A stretch of DNA of 64,000 nt, taken from positions 17,564,559 through 17,628,558 of the forward strand of contig NC_052614.1 of NCBI RefSeq assembly GCF_016545825.1, written 5' to 3'. Position 1 is the stretch's first letter, and the number at the start of each line of letters is the position of its first letter. This document shows, one piece after another, positions 47,549 through 58,500 of the stretch. This stretch comes from Eucalyptus grandis (lineage: Eukaryota > Streptophyta > Magnoliopsida > Myrtales > Myrtaceae). Position numbers and translations under genes: made by a program. The notes beneath the pieces are model-generated. The model searched no databases. It was given only the letters and a program-made list of their open reading frames with translations, and was not told where the DNA came from.

Positions 47549-50096
47549 GAAAAGGAGGGATTGGACCTATCAAATTATTTAGGTAGAGTTGAAGAATAGA
47601 TAAACTTGTCAAGTTTCCAAGGGAACAAGGAATTGAGCCAGTAAGATTATTGAATGATAGGTCAAGTTCAATAAGGGAAGTGAGCCTTCCGATTTCTGAA
47701 GGAATGGATCCTGAAAGTCCATTTTGCCTCAATAAAAGAGACTTCAAATTCCTCAAGTCACTTATCTCTCTTGGAATTGAACCGGAAAAGTTATTCTCTG
47801 ACAAATCCAATCCTTCGAGATGTACCAATCTCCCAATTTCTTGAGGGATTGAGGACGAGATTGCATTTCCATTGAGGTAAAGAAAAGATAAATTGGTCAG
47901 GTTTCCTATAGAAAAAGGAATCGAGCCACTTTGAAATTGTTGCGTCCCAAATAAAGTTTGGTAAGAGAAGTGAGCTTCCCTATTTCTGAAGGAATGAATC
48001 CCGACAATTTATTTCCCCATAAGCTAAGAATCTTCAAGCTCCTCAAGTCGTATATTTCTTGTGGCATGGAACCATAAAGGGCATTCTTTGAAATGACTAA
48101 CTCGGTTAAGTTGCCCAGTTTTGCAAGAAAGGAGGGATTGGACCTATCAAATTATTTAGGTAGAGTTGAAGAATAGATAAACTTGTCAAGTTTCCAAGGG
48201 AACAAGGAATTGAGCCAGTAAGATTATTGAATGATAGGTCAAGTTCAATAAGGGAAGTGAGCCTTCCGATTTACGAAGGAATGGATCCTGAAAGTCCATT
48301 TTGCCTCAATAAAAGAGACTTCAAATTCCTCAAGTCACTTATCTCTCTTGGAATTGAACCGGAAAAGTTATTCTCGACAAATCCAATCCTTCGAGATGTA
48401 CCAATCTCCCAATTTCTTGAGGGATTGAGGACGAGATTGCATTTCCATTGAGGTAAAGAAAAGATAAATTGGTCAGGTTTCCTATAGAAAAAGGAATCGA
48501 GCCACTGAAATTGTTGCGTCCCAAATAAAGTTTGGTAAGAGAAGTGAGCTTCCCTATTTCTGAAGGAATGAATCCCGACAATTTATTTCCCCATAAGCTA
48601 AGAATCTTCAAGCTCCTCAAGTCGTATATTTCTTGTGGCATGGAACCATAAAGGGCATTCTTTGAAATGACTAACTCGGTTAAGTTGCCCAGTTTTGCAA
48701 GAAAAGGAGGGATTGGACCTATCAAATTATTTAGGTAGAGTTGAAGAATAGATAAACTTGTCAAGTTTCCAAGGGAACAAGGAATTGAGCCAGTAAGATT
48801 ATTGAATGATAGGTCAAGTTCAATAAGGGAAGTGAGCCTTCCGATTTTGAAGGAATGGATCCTGAAAGTCCATTTTGCCTCAATAAAAGAGACTTCAAAT
48901 TCCTCAAGTCACTTATCTCTCTTGGAATTGAACCGGAAAAGTTATTCTCGACAAATCCAATCCTTCGAGATGTACCAATCTCCCAATTTCTTGAGGGATT
49001 GAGGACGAGATTGAATTTCCATTGAGGCAAAGAAAAGATAAATTGGTCAGGTTTCCTATAGAAAAGGAATCGAGCCACTGAAATTGTTGCGTCCCAAATA
49101 AAGTTTGGTAAGAGAAGTGAGCTTCCTATTTCGAAGGAATGAATCCCGACAATTTATTTCCCCATAAGCTAAGAATCTTCAAGCTCCTCAAGTCGTATAT
49201 TTCTTGTGGCATGGAACCATAAAGGCATTCTTTGAAATGACTAACTCGGTTAAGTTGCCCGGTTTTGCAAGAAAAGGAGGGATTGGACCTATCAAATTAT
49301 TTAGGTAGAGTTGAAGAATAGATAAACTTGTCAAGTTTCCAAGGGAACAAGGAATTGAGCCGTAAGATTATTGAATGATAGGTCAAGTTCAATAAGGGAA
49401 GTGAGCCTTCCGATTTACGAAGGAATGGATCCCGAAAGTCCATTTTGCCATAATAAAAGAGACTTCAAATTCCTCAAGTCACTTATCTCTCTTGGAATTG
49501 AACCGGAAAAGTTATTCTCGACAAATCCAATCCTTCGAGATGTACCAATCTCCCAATTTCTTGAGGGATTGAGGACGAGATTGAATTTCCATTGAGGCAA
49601 AGAAAAGATAGATTGGTCAGGTTTCCTATAGAAAAAGGAATCGAGCCACTGAAATTGTTGCGTCCCAAATAAAGTTTGGTAAGAGAAGTGAGCTTCCCTA
49701 TTTCTGAAGGAATGGATCCCGACAATTTATTTCCCCATAAGCTAAGAATCTTCAAGCTCCTCAAGTCATATATTTCTTGTGGCATGGAACCAGAAAAGGC
49801 ATTCTTTGAAATGACTAACTCGGTTAAGTTGCCCGGTTTTGCAAGAAAAGGAGGGATTGGACCTATCAAATTATTTAGGTAGAGTTGAAGAATAGATAAA
49901 CTTGTCAAGTTTCCAAGGGAACAAGGAATTGAGCCAGTAAGATTATTGAATGATAGGTCAAGTTCAATAAGGGAAGTGAGCCTTCCGATTTCTGAAGGAA
50001 TGGATCCTGAAAGTCCATTTTGCCTTAATAAAAGAGACTTCAAATTCCTCAAGTCACTTATCTCTCTCGGAATTGACCCAGAAAGGTTATTCTGTG
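47226..50096 (-). repeat. Five-copy tandem array of a 576-bp LRR-octad coding block
   Basis: Block boundaries fall at about 50096, 49520, 48950, 48376, 47800 and 47226, giving lengths 576, 570, 574, 576 and 574. The first block is exactly 192 codons, eight LRRs of 24 residues, starting NNLSGSIPREISDL and ending VHLEGLDLS. The others are close to identical but carry small indels. A missing base in the DLSEN codons (CTCGAC instead of CTCTGAC on the plus strand) is shared at 48375, 48949 and 49519, so it predates their multiplication. The blocks second and fourth from the kinase side share the variant TTTACGAAGG. Confidence 0.92.
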
Positions 50097-50826
50097 AAAT
50101 GCTAAATTTGATTAAATTGCCTTGTTTTCCAAGAGAGGTAGGAATGGGCCCTGAAAGTTGATTTTGCCATAGATAAAGATAAATGAGGCTGCTCAAGTTC
50201 CCCAGCGAAGCAGGGATGGAACCGGTGAGAGCGTTTCTAGAAAAATCAAGTTTCAAAAGAGAATTTAACCGTCCAATCTCTCGAGGGATGTGACCACTCA
50301 GGTTGTTTGCACATAGGGACAAAGAATGAAGACTCTTTAGCATACATATACTTGAAGGAATGTTCCCAGACAATTCATTGCCACAAAGATGAAGAGAGCT
50401 AAGTTTGGAAAGGTTACCGACACTTGAGGGGATGGAGCCATAGATTGAGTTGTCGCCAAGTTCCAAGCTAACCACATTGGTTATGCGCGAGAAGTCAAGG
50501 CCATCTAGAGTTCCTCTCAAACCAAGATAGGAAAGGTTTAGATGGGTGACGGCTCCATAGTCATCACAAGTGACACCAATAAAGCCACAAGGATTGTTGC
50601 CATACCATGAAGAGAGGAGAGATTGGCTATGATTGTCAAGAGTAGGTTTCCAATTCAAGAGAGCTTTTGCTTCATCCTTATTCTCAGTTGCGTTGACAGT
50701 GAACAAAGAAGTAGAGGATGCAAAAGCGCTTGCACCATGAAATGATGTGGTGTAGACGAAGAAGAGCGACAAGAACAAGAAGGTAGCTAAAGGAGAGTGG
50801 TTGGACACCAATACGGACGAAACCAT
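49483..50826 (-). CDS. Receptor kinase, N-terminal frame (signal peptide, LRR cap, first LRRs)
   Basis: 447 codons from the ATG at 50826. Residues about 10-35 are hydrophobic with a signal-peptide look. The LRR N-cap (ALLNWKPTLDNHSQSLLSSW, then NPCGFIGVTCDD with its Cys pair) follows, then about 15 LRRs including the first complete octad block. The frame is lost at 49519 by the missing base and stops after ITFPVQFQER at 49483. If expressed as is, it would be a secreted, kinase-less LRR protein; whether that happens is unknown. Confidence 0.8.
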   Translation of the reverse strand: MVSSVLVSNHSPLATFLFLSLFFVYTTSFHGASAFASSTSLFTVNATENKDEAKALLNWKPTLDNHSQSLLSSWYGNNPCGFIGVTCDDYGAVTHLNLSYLGLRGTLDGLDFSRITNVVSLELGDNSIYGSIPSSVGNLSKLSSLHLCGNELSGNIPSSICMLKSLHSLSLCANNLSGHIPREIGRLNSLLKLDFSRNALTGSIPASLGNLSSLIYLYLWQNQLSGPIPTSLGKQGNLIKFSISQNNLSGSIPREISDLRNLKSLLLRQNGLSGSIPSEIGRLTSLIELDLSFNNLTGSIPCSLGNLTSLSILQLYLNNLIGPIPPFLAKPGNLTELVISKNAFSGSMPQEIYDLRSLKILSLWGNKLSGSIPSEIGKLTSLTKLYLGRNNFSGSIPFSIGNLTNLSFLCLNGNSISSSIPQEIGRLVHLEGLDLSRITFPVQFQER

Positions 50827-50898
50827 GATTCGGGGAACGATTGCTTAATGGGAGGTGAGATGGTTCAAGTCTACATATGGTTAACCAGATTGATGACA

Positions 50899-50906
50899 TA
50901 TTTATA
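50899..50906 (-). promoter_or_regulatory. TATA box of the LRR receptor kinase
   Basis: TATAAATA on the minus strand, 73 bp upstream of the ATG. Everything further upstream (51059 onward) is tandemly repeated. Confidence 0.6.
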
Positions 50907-51058
50907 GGTGGAATATCACTCCTGAAGCCTCAGTCGGAGCCAACGCCTATTACAGCTGTACAACGTTTTCCAAGCAAATGGGTCCTTCTCATCGACGATA
51001 AATTGCAGGAGAAAATCTTTTTTTTTTAATCACTTTAACTGGGAAATTTTGAAATTCA

Positions 51059-51960
51059 GTTCCGACCTTTCGGGCGGAAATTGAGAAACCGTGGGCCCTT
51101 TTTGATTTTGCCTCGTGGCGTGGAAAAGCCACGGTTAAGAAAAAATGGATCTTTGACATCGGCTTCCTCTCTACGATTTCCAACAACTCTGTTGATTATC
51201 TTCGTGGACAGAATAATTAAGTAGGTAATGTTTGTAGTCACATAACGCAATCACTTAAACGCATTAAAATTAAATCTCAGCCTAATTGTAATGCCCATAC
51301 GAGGATAATTTATTTTATTGAAATCACTTGGATAAAAGATATTTAAGTTATACTATTTACTTCATCTACATTTTGGGTCAGACGCACTTCACCTTTGCTT
51401 AATCTGAAACGTTATGAATTTTCACACAATATGTGAATTCACATACAATCTTTTCATAGTTTTCATAATATATGGTTAATGGCACTCTTCTACTGGTTCT
51501 CTGAAGCCTCAATGGATGTCTCTCTCTTTCTCTCCCTGCTCTCCCCAAGTAATTTCTTTTTTTTAATTCACATTTTGAAAGAATTGCGACTCATCTAGGC
51601 TCCAGTTAAAAACCCCTTCTCACACAATTATTTATAGAAGACGTGAATATTGGATTCACTTCACAAGTGCGGGTCTGCCTCTTTTTTTTGCTCACAAGTC
51701 TTCACCCCCTAAAACACTCATGAACATATGAACATAGGAAATCGTCATAAACAATAAAATCAACATTGACTTTATCTTTCTTTTGCCCCAATTTTCTCGA
51801 TAATTTCTCTTTATGTGCTTCCCTCTCTTTTTTGGCTCCAATCAATTTGTCTTAATCATGTGGAGGACCTTGACAATATAGACCTTAACTTTTTCGCCTT
51901 TTATTTACTTCCAACCCTTCAAATGGTCTGATTATTTTACTGTTAGTCTAAAGCTATTTA
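51059..51960. repeat. Upstream tandem repeat, copy A (902 bp)
   Basis: Starts with GTTCCGACCTTTCGGGCGG and contains an AAGCCACGGTTAAG block, a GATCTTTGACATC block and a CACAATATGTGAATTCACA block that recur in copies B and C. Lies directly upstream of the receptor kinase promoter. Short open frames only. Confidence 0.9.
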
Positions 51961-53014
51961 GTTCCGACCTTTTCGGGCGGAAATTGAGGAAGCGTGGGGC
52001 CTTTTTGATTTTGCCTTGTGGAGCGGAAAAGCCACGGTTATTAAAAAAAAAAAAAATGGATCTTTGACATCATCTTCCTCTCTACCAACAACTCAGTCGA
52101 TTATCTTCATGGACAGAATAAATAAGTAGATAATGTTTTTACTCACATAATTCAATCACTTAACCAATGCATTGGATTTAAATCTCAGTCTAATTGTAAT
52201 GCCCATATGAGGATCATTTAGTCTAATTTAAACCACTTGAATAATAGATATTCAAGTTTTACTACTTACTTTATCTAAATTTGGGGTCGGACACACTTTC
52301 ACCTTTGCTTAATCTGAAACATTATGAATTTTCGCACAATATGTGAATTCACATACAATCTTTTCATTATGTATGGTTAATGGCACTCTTCTACTGGTTT
52401 TTTGAAGCTCGACCATGTACTTCTCACGAGCCTCAATGGAGCTCTCACAATACGTGAATTCACATACAATCTTTTCATAATTTGCATTATATATGGTTAA
52501 TGGCACTCTTCTACTGGTTCTTTGAAGCTCGATCAGGTGCTTCTTGCGAGCCTCAATGGAGCTCTCTCTCTCTCCAAGTAATTTCTTTTTTTGAAATTCA
52601 CATTTTGAAAGAAGTACGACTCATCTAGGCTTCAGTTAAAAACCCCCTTCTCACACAATTATTTATAGTAGACGCGAATATTGGATTCACTTCACAAGTG
52701 CAGGTTTGCCTCTTATTTCACTCACAAATCTTCACCCCCTAAAACACTCATGAACATATGAACATAGGAAATTGTCATAAACAACAAAATCAACATCGAC
52801 TTTATCTTTCTTTTGCCCCAGTTTTCCCGAAAATTTCTCTTCGTGTGCGTCCCTCTCTTTTCTTTTGTGTGTGTCTCTCTCTTTTCTTTCTCCAATCAAT
52901 TTGTCTTAATCATGTGGAGGACCTTGACAATAAAGAACTTAACTTTTTTGCCTTTTATTTACTTCCAACCCTTCAAATGGTCTGATTATTTTGCTGTTAG
53001 TGCAAAGCTATACA
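51961..53014. repeat. Upstream tandem repeat, copy B (1054 bp)
   Basis: Second copy. It is longer because an internal segment of about 111 bp (CACAATATGTGAATTCACA to the CTCAATGGAGCTCT end, at 52335 and 52446) is itself duplicated. Confidence 0.9.
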
Positions 53015-53990
53015 GTTCCGACCTTTTCGGGCGGAAATTGAGGAAGCGTGGGGCCTTTTTGATTTTGCCTTGTGGAGCGGAAAAGCCACGGTTGAAAAAA
53101 AAATGGATCTTTGACATCAGCTTCCTCTCTACGATTTCCCACATCTCGTCGATTCTCTTGGTGGACAAAATAAATAAGTAGACAATGTTTGTACTCACAT
53201 AACGCAATCACTTGACCAACGCATTGGAGTTCAATCTCAGTCTAATTGTAAAGCCCATACGAGGATCATTTACTTTAATTGAAATCACTTGCATAATAGA
53301 TATTCAAGTTTTACTATTTACTTCATCTAAATTTTGGGTCGGCCGAACTTTTACCTTTGCTTAATCTGAAACGTTATGAATTTTCGCACAATACGTGAAT
53401 TCACATACAATTTTTCATAATTTTCATAATATATGATTAATGACACTCTTCTACTTGTTCTTTGAAGCTCGACAAATGCTTCTCGCAAGCCTCAATGGAG
53501 CTCGCTCTCTCGCTCTCTCTCTCTGCCTCTCCCCAAGTAATTTCTTTTTTTAAAATTCACATTTCGAAAGAAGTGCGACTCATCCAAGCTCCAGTTAAAA
53601 ATCCTCTTCTCGCACAATTATTTATAGCAGACGTGAATATTGGATTCACTTCACAAGTTCAGGTCTGCCTCCTTTTCTGCTCACAACTCTTCACCCCCTA
53701 AAACACTCATGAACTATGAACATAGGAAATCGTAATAAACAACAAAATCAACATCAACTTTATCTTTCTTTTGCCCGTCATAAACAACAAAGTCAACATC
53801 AACATTATCTTTCTTTTGCCCCAGTTTTTTCGAAAATTTCTCATTGTGTGCTTCCCTCTCTTTTTCTTTCTCCAATCAATTTGTCTTAATCATGGGAGGA
53901 CCTTGACAATAAAGATCTTAACTTTTTCGCCTTTTATTTACTTCCAACCCTTTAAATGGTCTGATTATTTTACTGTTAGTGCAAAGCTGT
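53015..53990. repeat. Upstream tandem repeat, copy C (about 976 bp)
   Basis: Third copy; ends near 53990 where the repeat consensus (TTAGTGCAAAGCTNT) gives way to the 3' flank of array unit 2. A short 45-bp segment (CGTCATAAACAACAAA...) is repeated near 53730-53790. Confidence 0.88.
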
Positions 53991-54109
53991 TCAATTTCAT
54001 AATTTGACTTAGCTCAATTATTAAAGTAATAACATTTTTTAAGCTATCGTCTCCTTTTTGCCTTTTTAACTAGTAAGTTCTTGGCTTTCCTTTTCAATTT
54101 TCATGATTT

Positions 54110-55331
54110 TGAATTAATGGAAGGACTAAATTTAACATTTTAATATAATTCATGGACTATAGTGAATATGTACCAAAAGTCCAAAGATTATATTGAATAA
54201 ATTAAAAATTCAGGAATCACATTGCACATAACATATTAGGGACAATATTGAATATCTTCATATAGTCCATGGTCTAAATTGAACATGTATCAAAAGTTTA
54301 GAGCCAAAATAAAAATCCAGGGTCCATATTGCACATTGGGTCAAAGTTCAGATATTGCATTGGACAAATTAAAAGTTCGAAAACTACATTACACATTGGA
54401 TCCAAGTTCATGGGTCATTTGTGTCATTATCCTTTTCTTTTATCCCTTAAACTCCTTTATGTTTTGTTTAAAGAAGATTACTGTTTTTGTATACGCACAG
54501 GTGTTTCTATAACACCAGCGTATGTTCTACACAGTCCAACGCTTATTTGCCAAGCAGTCCCAAGACTCCTTAGATAACCAATTCACCTCCTTCTTAATTT
54601 TGTATGCCCACTCCATTTATCAATTTGCATGTATCCTATTAATATACGAAAAAAGATACATAATCCAACGTCAAATTACACATGATCGTGTTACGGTATT
54701 GAGAAAGGTTCTGTAGAAATCAATCAACAAAAAAATCAAGACGATCAAATATAAAAAAGAATTAGATGAAAAGGATAGTTCCGTACATTATTAGCTCTGC
54801 GTGAGAGGACCAAAATCAACACTCGGATTCAAGTTAACATTTTAAAGAAATTCTACCACTGTTAAAGAAAAGCTTCCAAATTAGGACAAGAATACTCAAT
54901 ATGATCAATGTGGTCTTATTTTTCTTCAAGCTTCAATCGAGATCATTTCAAATGTAGAAGAGGAGGGATTTTTCACGGTGCATCGAAAGAAAACAATTTA
55001 GTTTTCTCTGCACTTTGGCTGCAGAGATTTCAAAGTCATTATCTATCCTTCTTGGGACAAGAAACCAAAAGTCGTTATTGAAGAGAGCCAACCGGATGAC
55101 AATGTGTGTTAGAAAAGAAAAAGTTGTTTAAGTGAATATTGCACATATTAAGGAACGTGAATTGTGGTTTTGGTGTCCATGCCACACTTCATTTAAATCA
55201 ATTAATGAAAAAATGACAATAAACATATTAAAGTATATTAGGAATTTAAGTGGACCAACTAAAAGTTCCAAGACGACATTGTACATTTGTCAAAAAGTAG
55301 CTTGATTGAACTAATTAAAAATGCAAGTATG
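54110..55331. repeat. RLK 3' flank, unit 2 (copy of 42930-44050)
   Basis: Collinear with unit 1 DNA downstream of the receptor kinase: the AGAAGATTACTGTTTTTGTAT block (43198 and 54473) and the TTCTATAACACCAGCG block match. The similarity is interrupted at 55331 by a copia insertion and resumes at 60506. Confidence 0.88.
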
Positions 55332-55557
55332 TGACAGAAAATAGGGGAGAGGAGGAAGAACTGAAGAAATGGAGAAAAGCTTTTTTGTATTTCCGTGACT
55401 TGTTTCAATTACGTGTACAAAGCTCTTTATATAATACAAAGTATGAATAATAAATAGAAAGAAATATTTCTAGACTAATCTAAGGAATCAAATCCAATCC
55501 CAAATTAATTCATTCAATCAACTGCAATCTTTGGCTGATATTGCATTTTTTCCAACA
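55332..55557 (-). repeat. 3' LTR of the 55-60 kb copia element
   Basis: TGTTGG...CTGTCA on the minus strand. The adjoining purine tract (CTTGACGGGTAG, 55558-55569) is weak. Confidence 0.9.
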
Positions 55558-55564
55558 CTACCCG

Positions 55565-58500
55565 TCAAGTTTGTGAGAAGATGTCTTTAATATCCAGCGT
55601 GACAAGTGAGCTGTGAAAAGCTCGACTCGACAAGGCCTTTATAAGAACATCAGCCAACTGATCTTCAATTCTGACAAATGGAAACGTTATCACATTAGCA
55701 TCCAAGTTTTGCTTGACAAAATGTCTATTCACCTCAACATGCTTAGTATGGTCATGTTGAATTAGATTGTGAGAAATTTCAATCACAACTTTATTATCAC
55801 AAACTAGTCTCATCTTGGACTCAGGTGGGAAACTAAGTTTTGTCATCAACATTTTTAGCCATGGTAGCTTGCATAGACCTTTAGTTACCCCTCGGAATTC
55901 TGCTTCAGCACTTGAAAGGACTATTATAACCTTTTGCTTCTTGCTCCTCCATGTTATCAAGTTTCCTCCCACAAATGTGAAATAGCCAGACATAGACTTC
56001 TTTTCAGAGATACCACCTACCCAATCCACATCCATAAATCCCTCTATCTTAAGGTGACCGTTCTTTGCAAAGAACAACCCTTTTCCTAGAGTCGACTTCA
56101 AGTAATGCAGAATCCGGATCACATCATTCATATGTTCTTCACTTGGAGCATGCATAAATTGACTCATAAACCCCGCATCATATGCAATATATGGACAAGT
56201 GTGTGACAAATAAATCAATCTCCCTACTAACCTTTGGTATTTATCTTTATTGGTAGGCACCTAATTAGGAAACTCTCCGAGTTTATGATTTTGAACTATA
56301 AGAGTGTCGGCAGGCTTACACTCCAACTTTCCAACCATAGCTAACAAATCGAACACATACTTTTGCTGAGACAAGAAAATACCTTCCTTTGACTTGACTA
56401 CTTCAATTCCCAAGAAATATTTCAAGCCTCCCAAATTTTTCATCTATGTCTGCAAGTTCTTCTAGTTCATCCCCTGTGATGATCATGTCATCCACGTGTA
56501 TGATCAACGCTATCACTTTGTCCTATTTATGCTTCAAAGAATAATGTATGATCAAAATCACTTTGAGTATATCCATATCTTTTCATTGATGGGCTAAATC
56601 GACCAAACCATGCGTATAATGATTGCTTTAACCCATATAATGACCGCTGAAGTTTGCACACTACATCTGGCTAATCAGCACACGCATACCTAGGTGGGAC
56701 TTTCATGTATATTTTTTTTTATCTAGATCTTCATGGAGAAACACATTCTTCACATCAAACTGGTGAGGTTTGCTGCAAGTGACATGAAAACTCGTACTTC
56801 GCAACTAGAGAGATGTTTCTTGATAGTCCACACTATAGATCTGGGTATATTCCTTTGCAATGAGCTGTGCCTTGTACCTCTCAACTGGCCCATATGCTTT
56901 GTATTTGATGGTGAAGACCCACTTGCACCCTATTGTCTTGTTTCGCTTCAGCAACTCTACCAGTCTCCATGTCTTATTTTTTTGCAAAGCTTCCATCTCC
57001 TCTTTTATTGCCTGAACCCACTTGGGATCCCTCAAGGCTTCTTGTACTCCACTAGGAACTTGAATTGCAAAGACATTGGCCACAAACACCTTCAATGTTT
57101 CAATAATCTCCTTGTCGAGACATAATTGATAATCGGATACTTTGACCTTCATTCCTCCACATCTGGTGAGTACCTATTAGGAGCCTTGGCTTGATTGTGT
57201 CTGTCGAGCAATTTATAATCTACAACCTCATCAGTATCAACAAGAAAATCATGTGTGATAGGAGAGCTTACCTCAGGAGTATCCTCAACAGAATGGTCGA
57301 GTACCAAAGAGGGGATATCTTGCCGAAGAGAGGACTGTTCTTGAGGTTGTTCTTGTGCTTCTTGTAGCAAAATACTCTGCTGGTCATCTTTATTATGAAG
57401 TTGCTGCTAGTTTTCTTGTCTACTACCTTAATATATAGCCAGACCTGCTATCCGTCCCACCAATAACTTGCCGTCGGTGTCCCACCAATCACTTGCCGTC
57501 GGTGTGCATTGCTAGCCCCTACCATCATGCCACCTTCTCACCAATATACCCTTTCACCATGGATCTCCCCTTGAAAGGTAATATTGATGGTAGAAAGAAG
57601 AGTTCAGATTCAACAAATGCAATGTCCATGGTCACATGAGTTTTCTTCGTGTCTGGACTGTAGCAGCAATATCCCTTTTGAGGGTTCCATAGCCAAGAAA
57701 AAGACACTTGACAGCACATAGGTCCAGCTTTGTTCGCTGATTCTTATGCAGGTGGATGTAGGCCACACACCCAAACACCTTTGGAGGTAGAGTCAAGACT
57801 GAGAGAAGTGAGACGTGTTGAAAGAGCTTGGAGCAGGGTCTAGAATGCCAATACACGGGAGGGCATGCGATCCATCAGATGCACAGCTGCATCCCAAAAC
57901 CAATTTGGAACCTGCCCACCCATGAGGAGAGCCCTCGCCGTCTCTACGGTATGATGGTTTTTCCGTTTAGCAACACCAATTTGCCGGGGTGTTCAAGTGC
58001 AAGAGGTCTCATGAATTAACCTATGATCTTGAAAATAACCTGTGAGGGGTTGGTTAGTATATTCGTCACTGTTGTCGCTGCGAAGGACACGAATTTGAGT
58101 TCCAAATTGAGTTGTGACCATGCGGTGAAATACACGAAAGATTGTCCCTACTTCATCTTTATTTTTCATTAAATATAACTAGGTTATCCTGATACAGTCA
58201 TTCACAAAAGTTACAAAACAACGAACGCCAGAGATGGTAACCATTAGTGAAGCACTCCACGCATCAGAATGTATTAATGAAAAAGGAGTTGGACTCTTAT
58301 TAAAACTCAGTGGAAAAGAAGCACGATGGCTCTTCACCAAAATGCAAGTCTCACAGTGAAATTCAGAATCCGATAAACTACTGGACAAGTTGGGAAATAA
58401 TTTCTTTAAATACACAAAAGAAGGGTGTCCTAAATGACAGTGACATAACCAAATTTCTTTCTCCTTAGCAATATACTGACTGCGGGTGTGGTATGCTCGG

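Larger units (their letters stand above)
44440..50826 (-). pseudogene. LRR receptor-like kinase locus (MIK2-like, LRR-XII/XI-type layout), frame-broken
   Basis: Layout of a plasma-membrane LRR receptor kinase: signal peptide, LRR N-cap, many 24-residue LRRs, transmembrane segment and Ser/Thr kinase, split by one intron (44844-45261) inside the kinase just after GYIAP. The similarity is to the MDIS1-interacting receptor-like kinase 2 type. The LRR region contains a 576-bp block present five times (47226-50096), and single-base deletions break the frame in or between blocks (for example 49519, 48949, 48375 and about 47541). As written, no single full-length receptor can be made. Either it is a pseudogene created by unequal exchange, or part of the damage comes from assembly of a hard tandem repeat. 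Confidence 0.85.

Noticed and set aside
47650..50161. Repeated plus-strand frames beginning [15 protein letters not shown]
   Set aside because: Antisense of the amplified LRR blocks; they repeat because the blocks repeat.
52813..53181. 122-codon plus-strand frame in the RLK upstream repeats
   Set aside because: Phe/Ser-rich, not conserved between repeat copies A, B and C.
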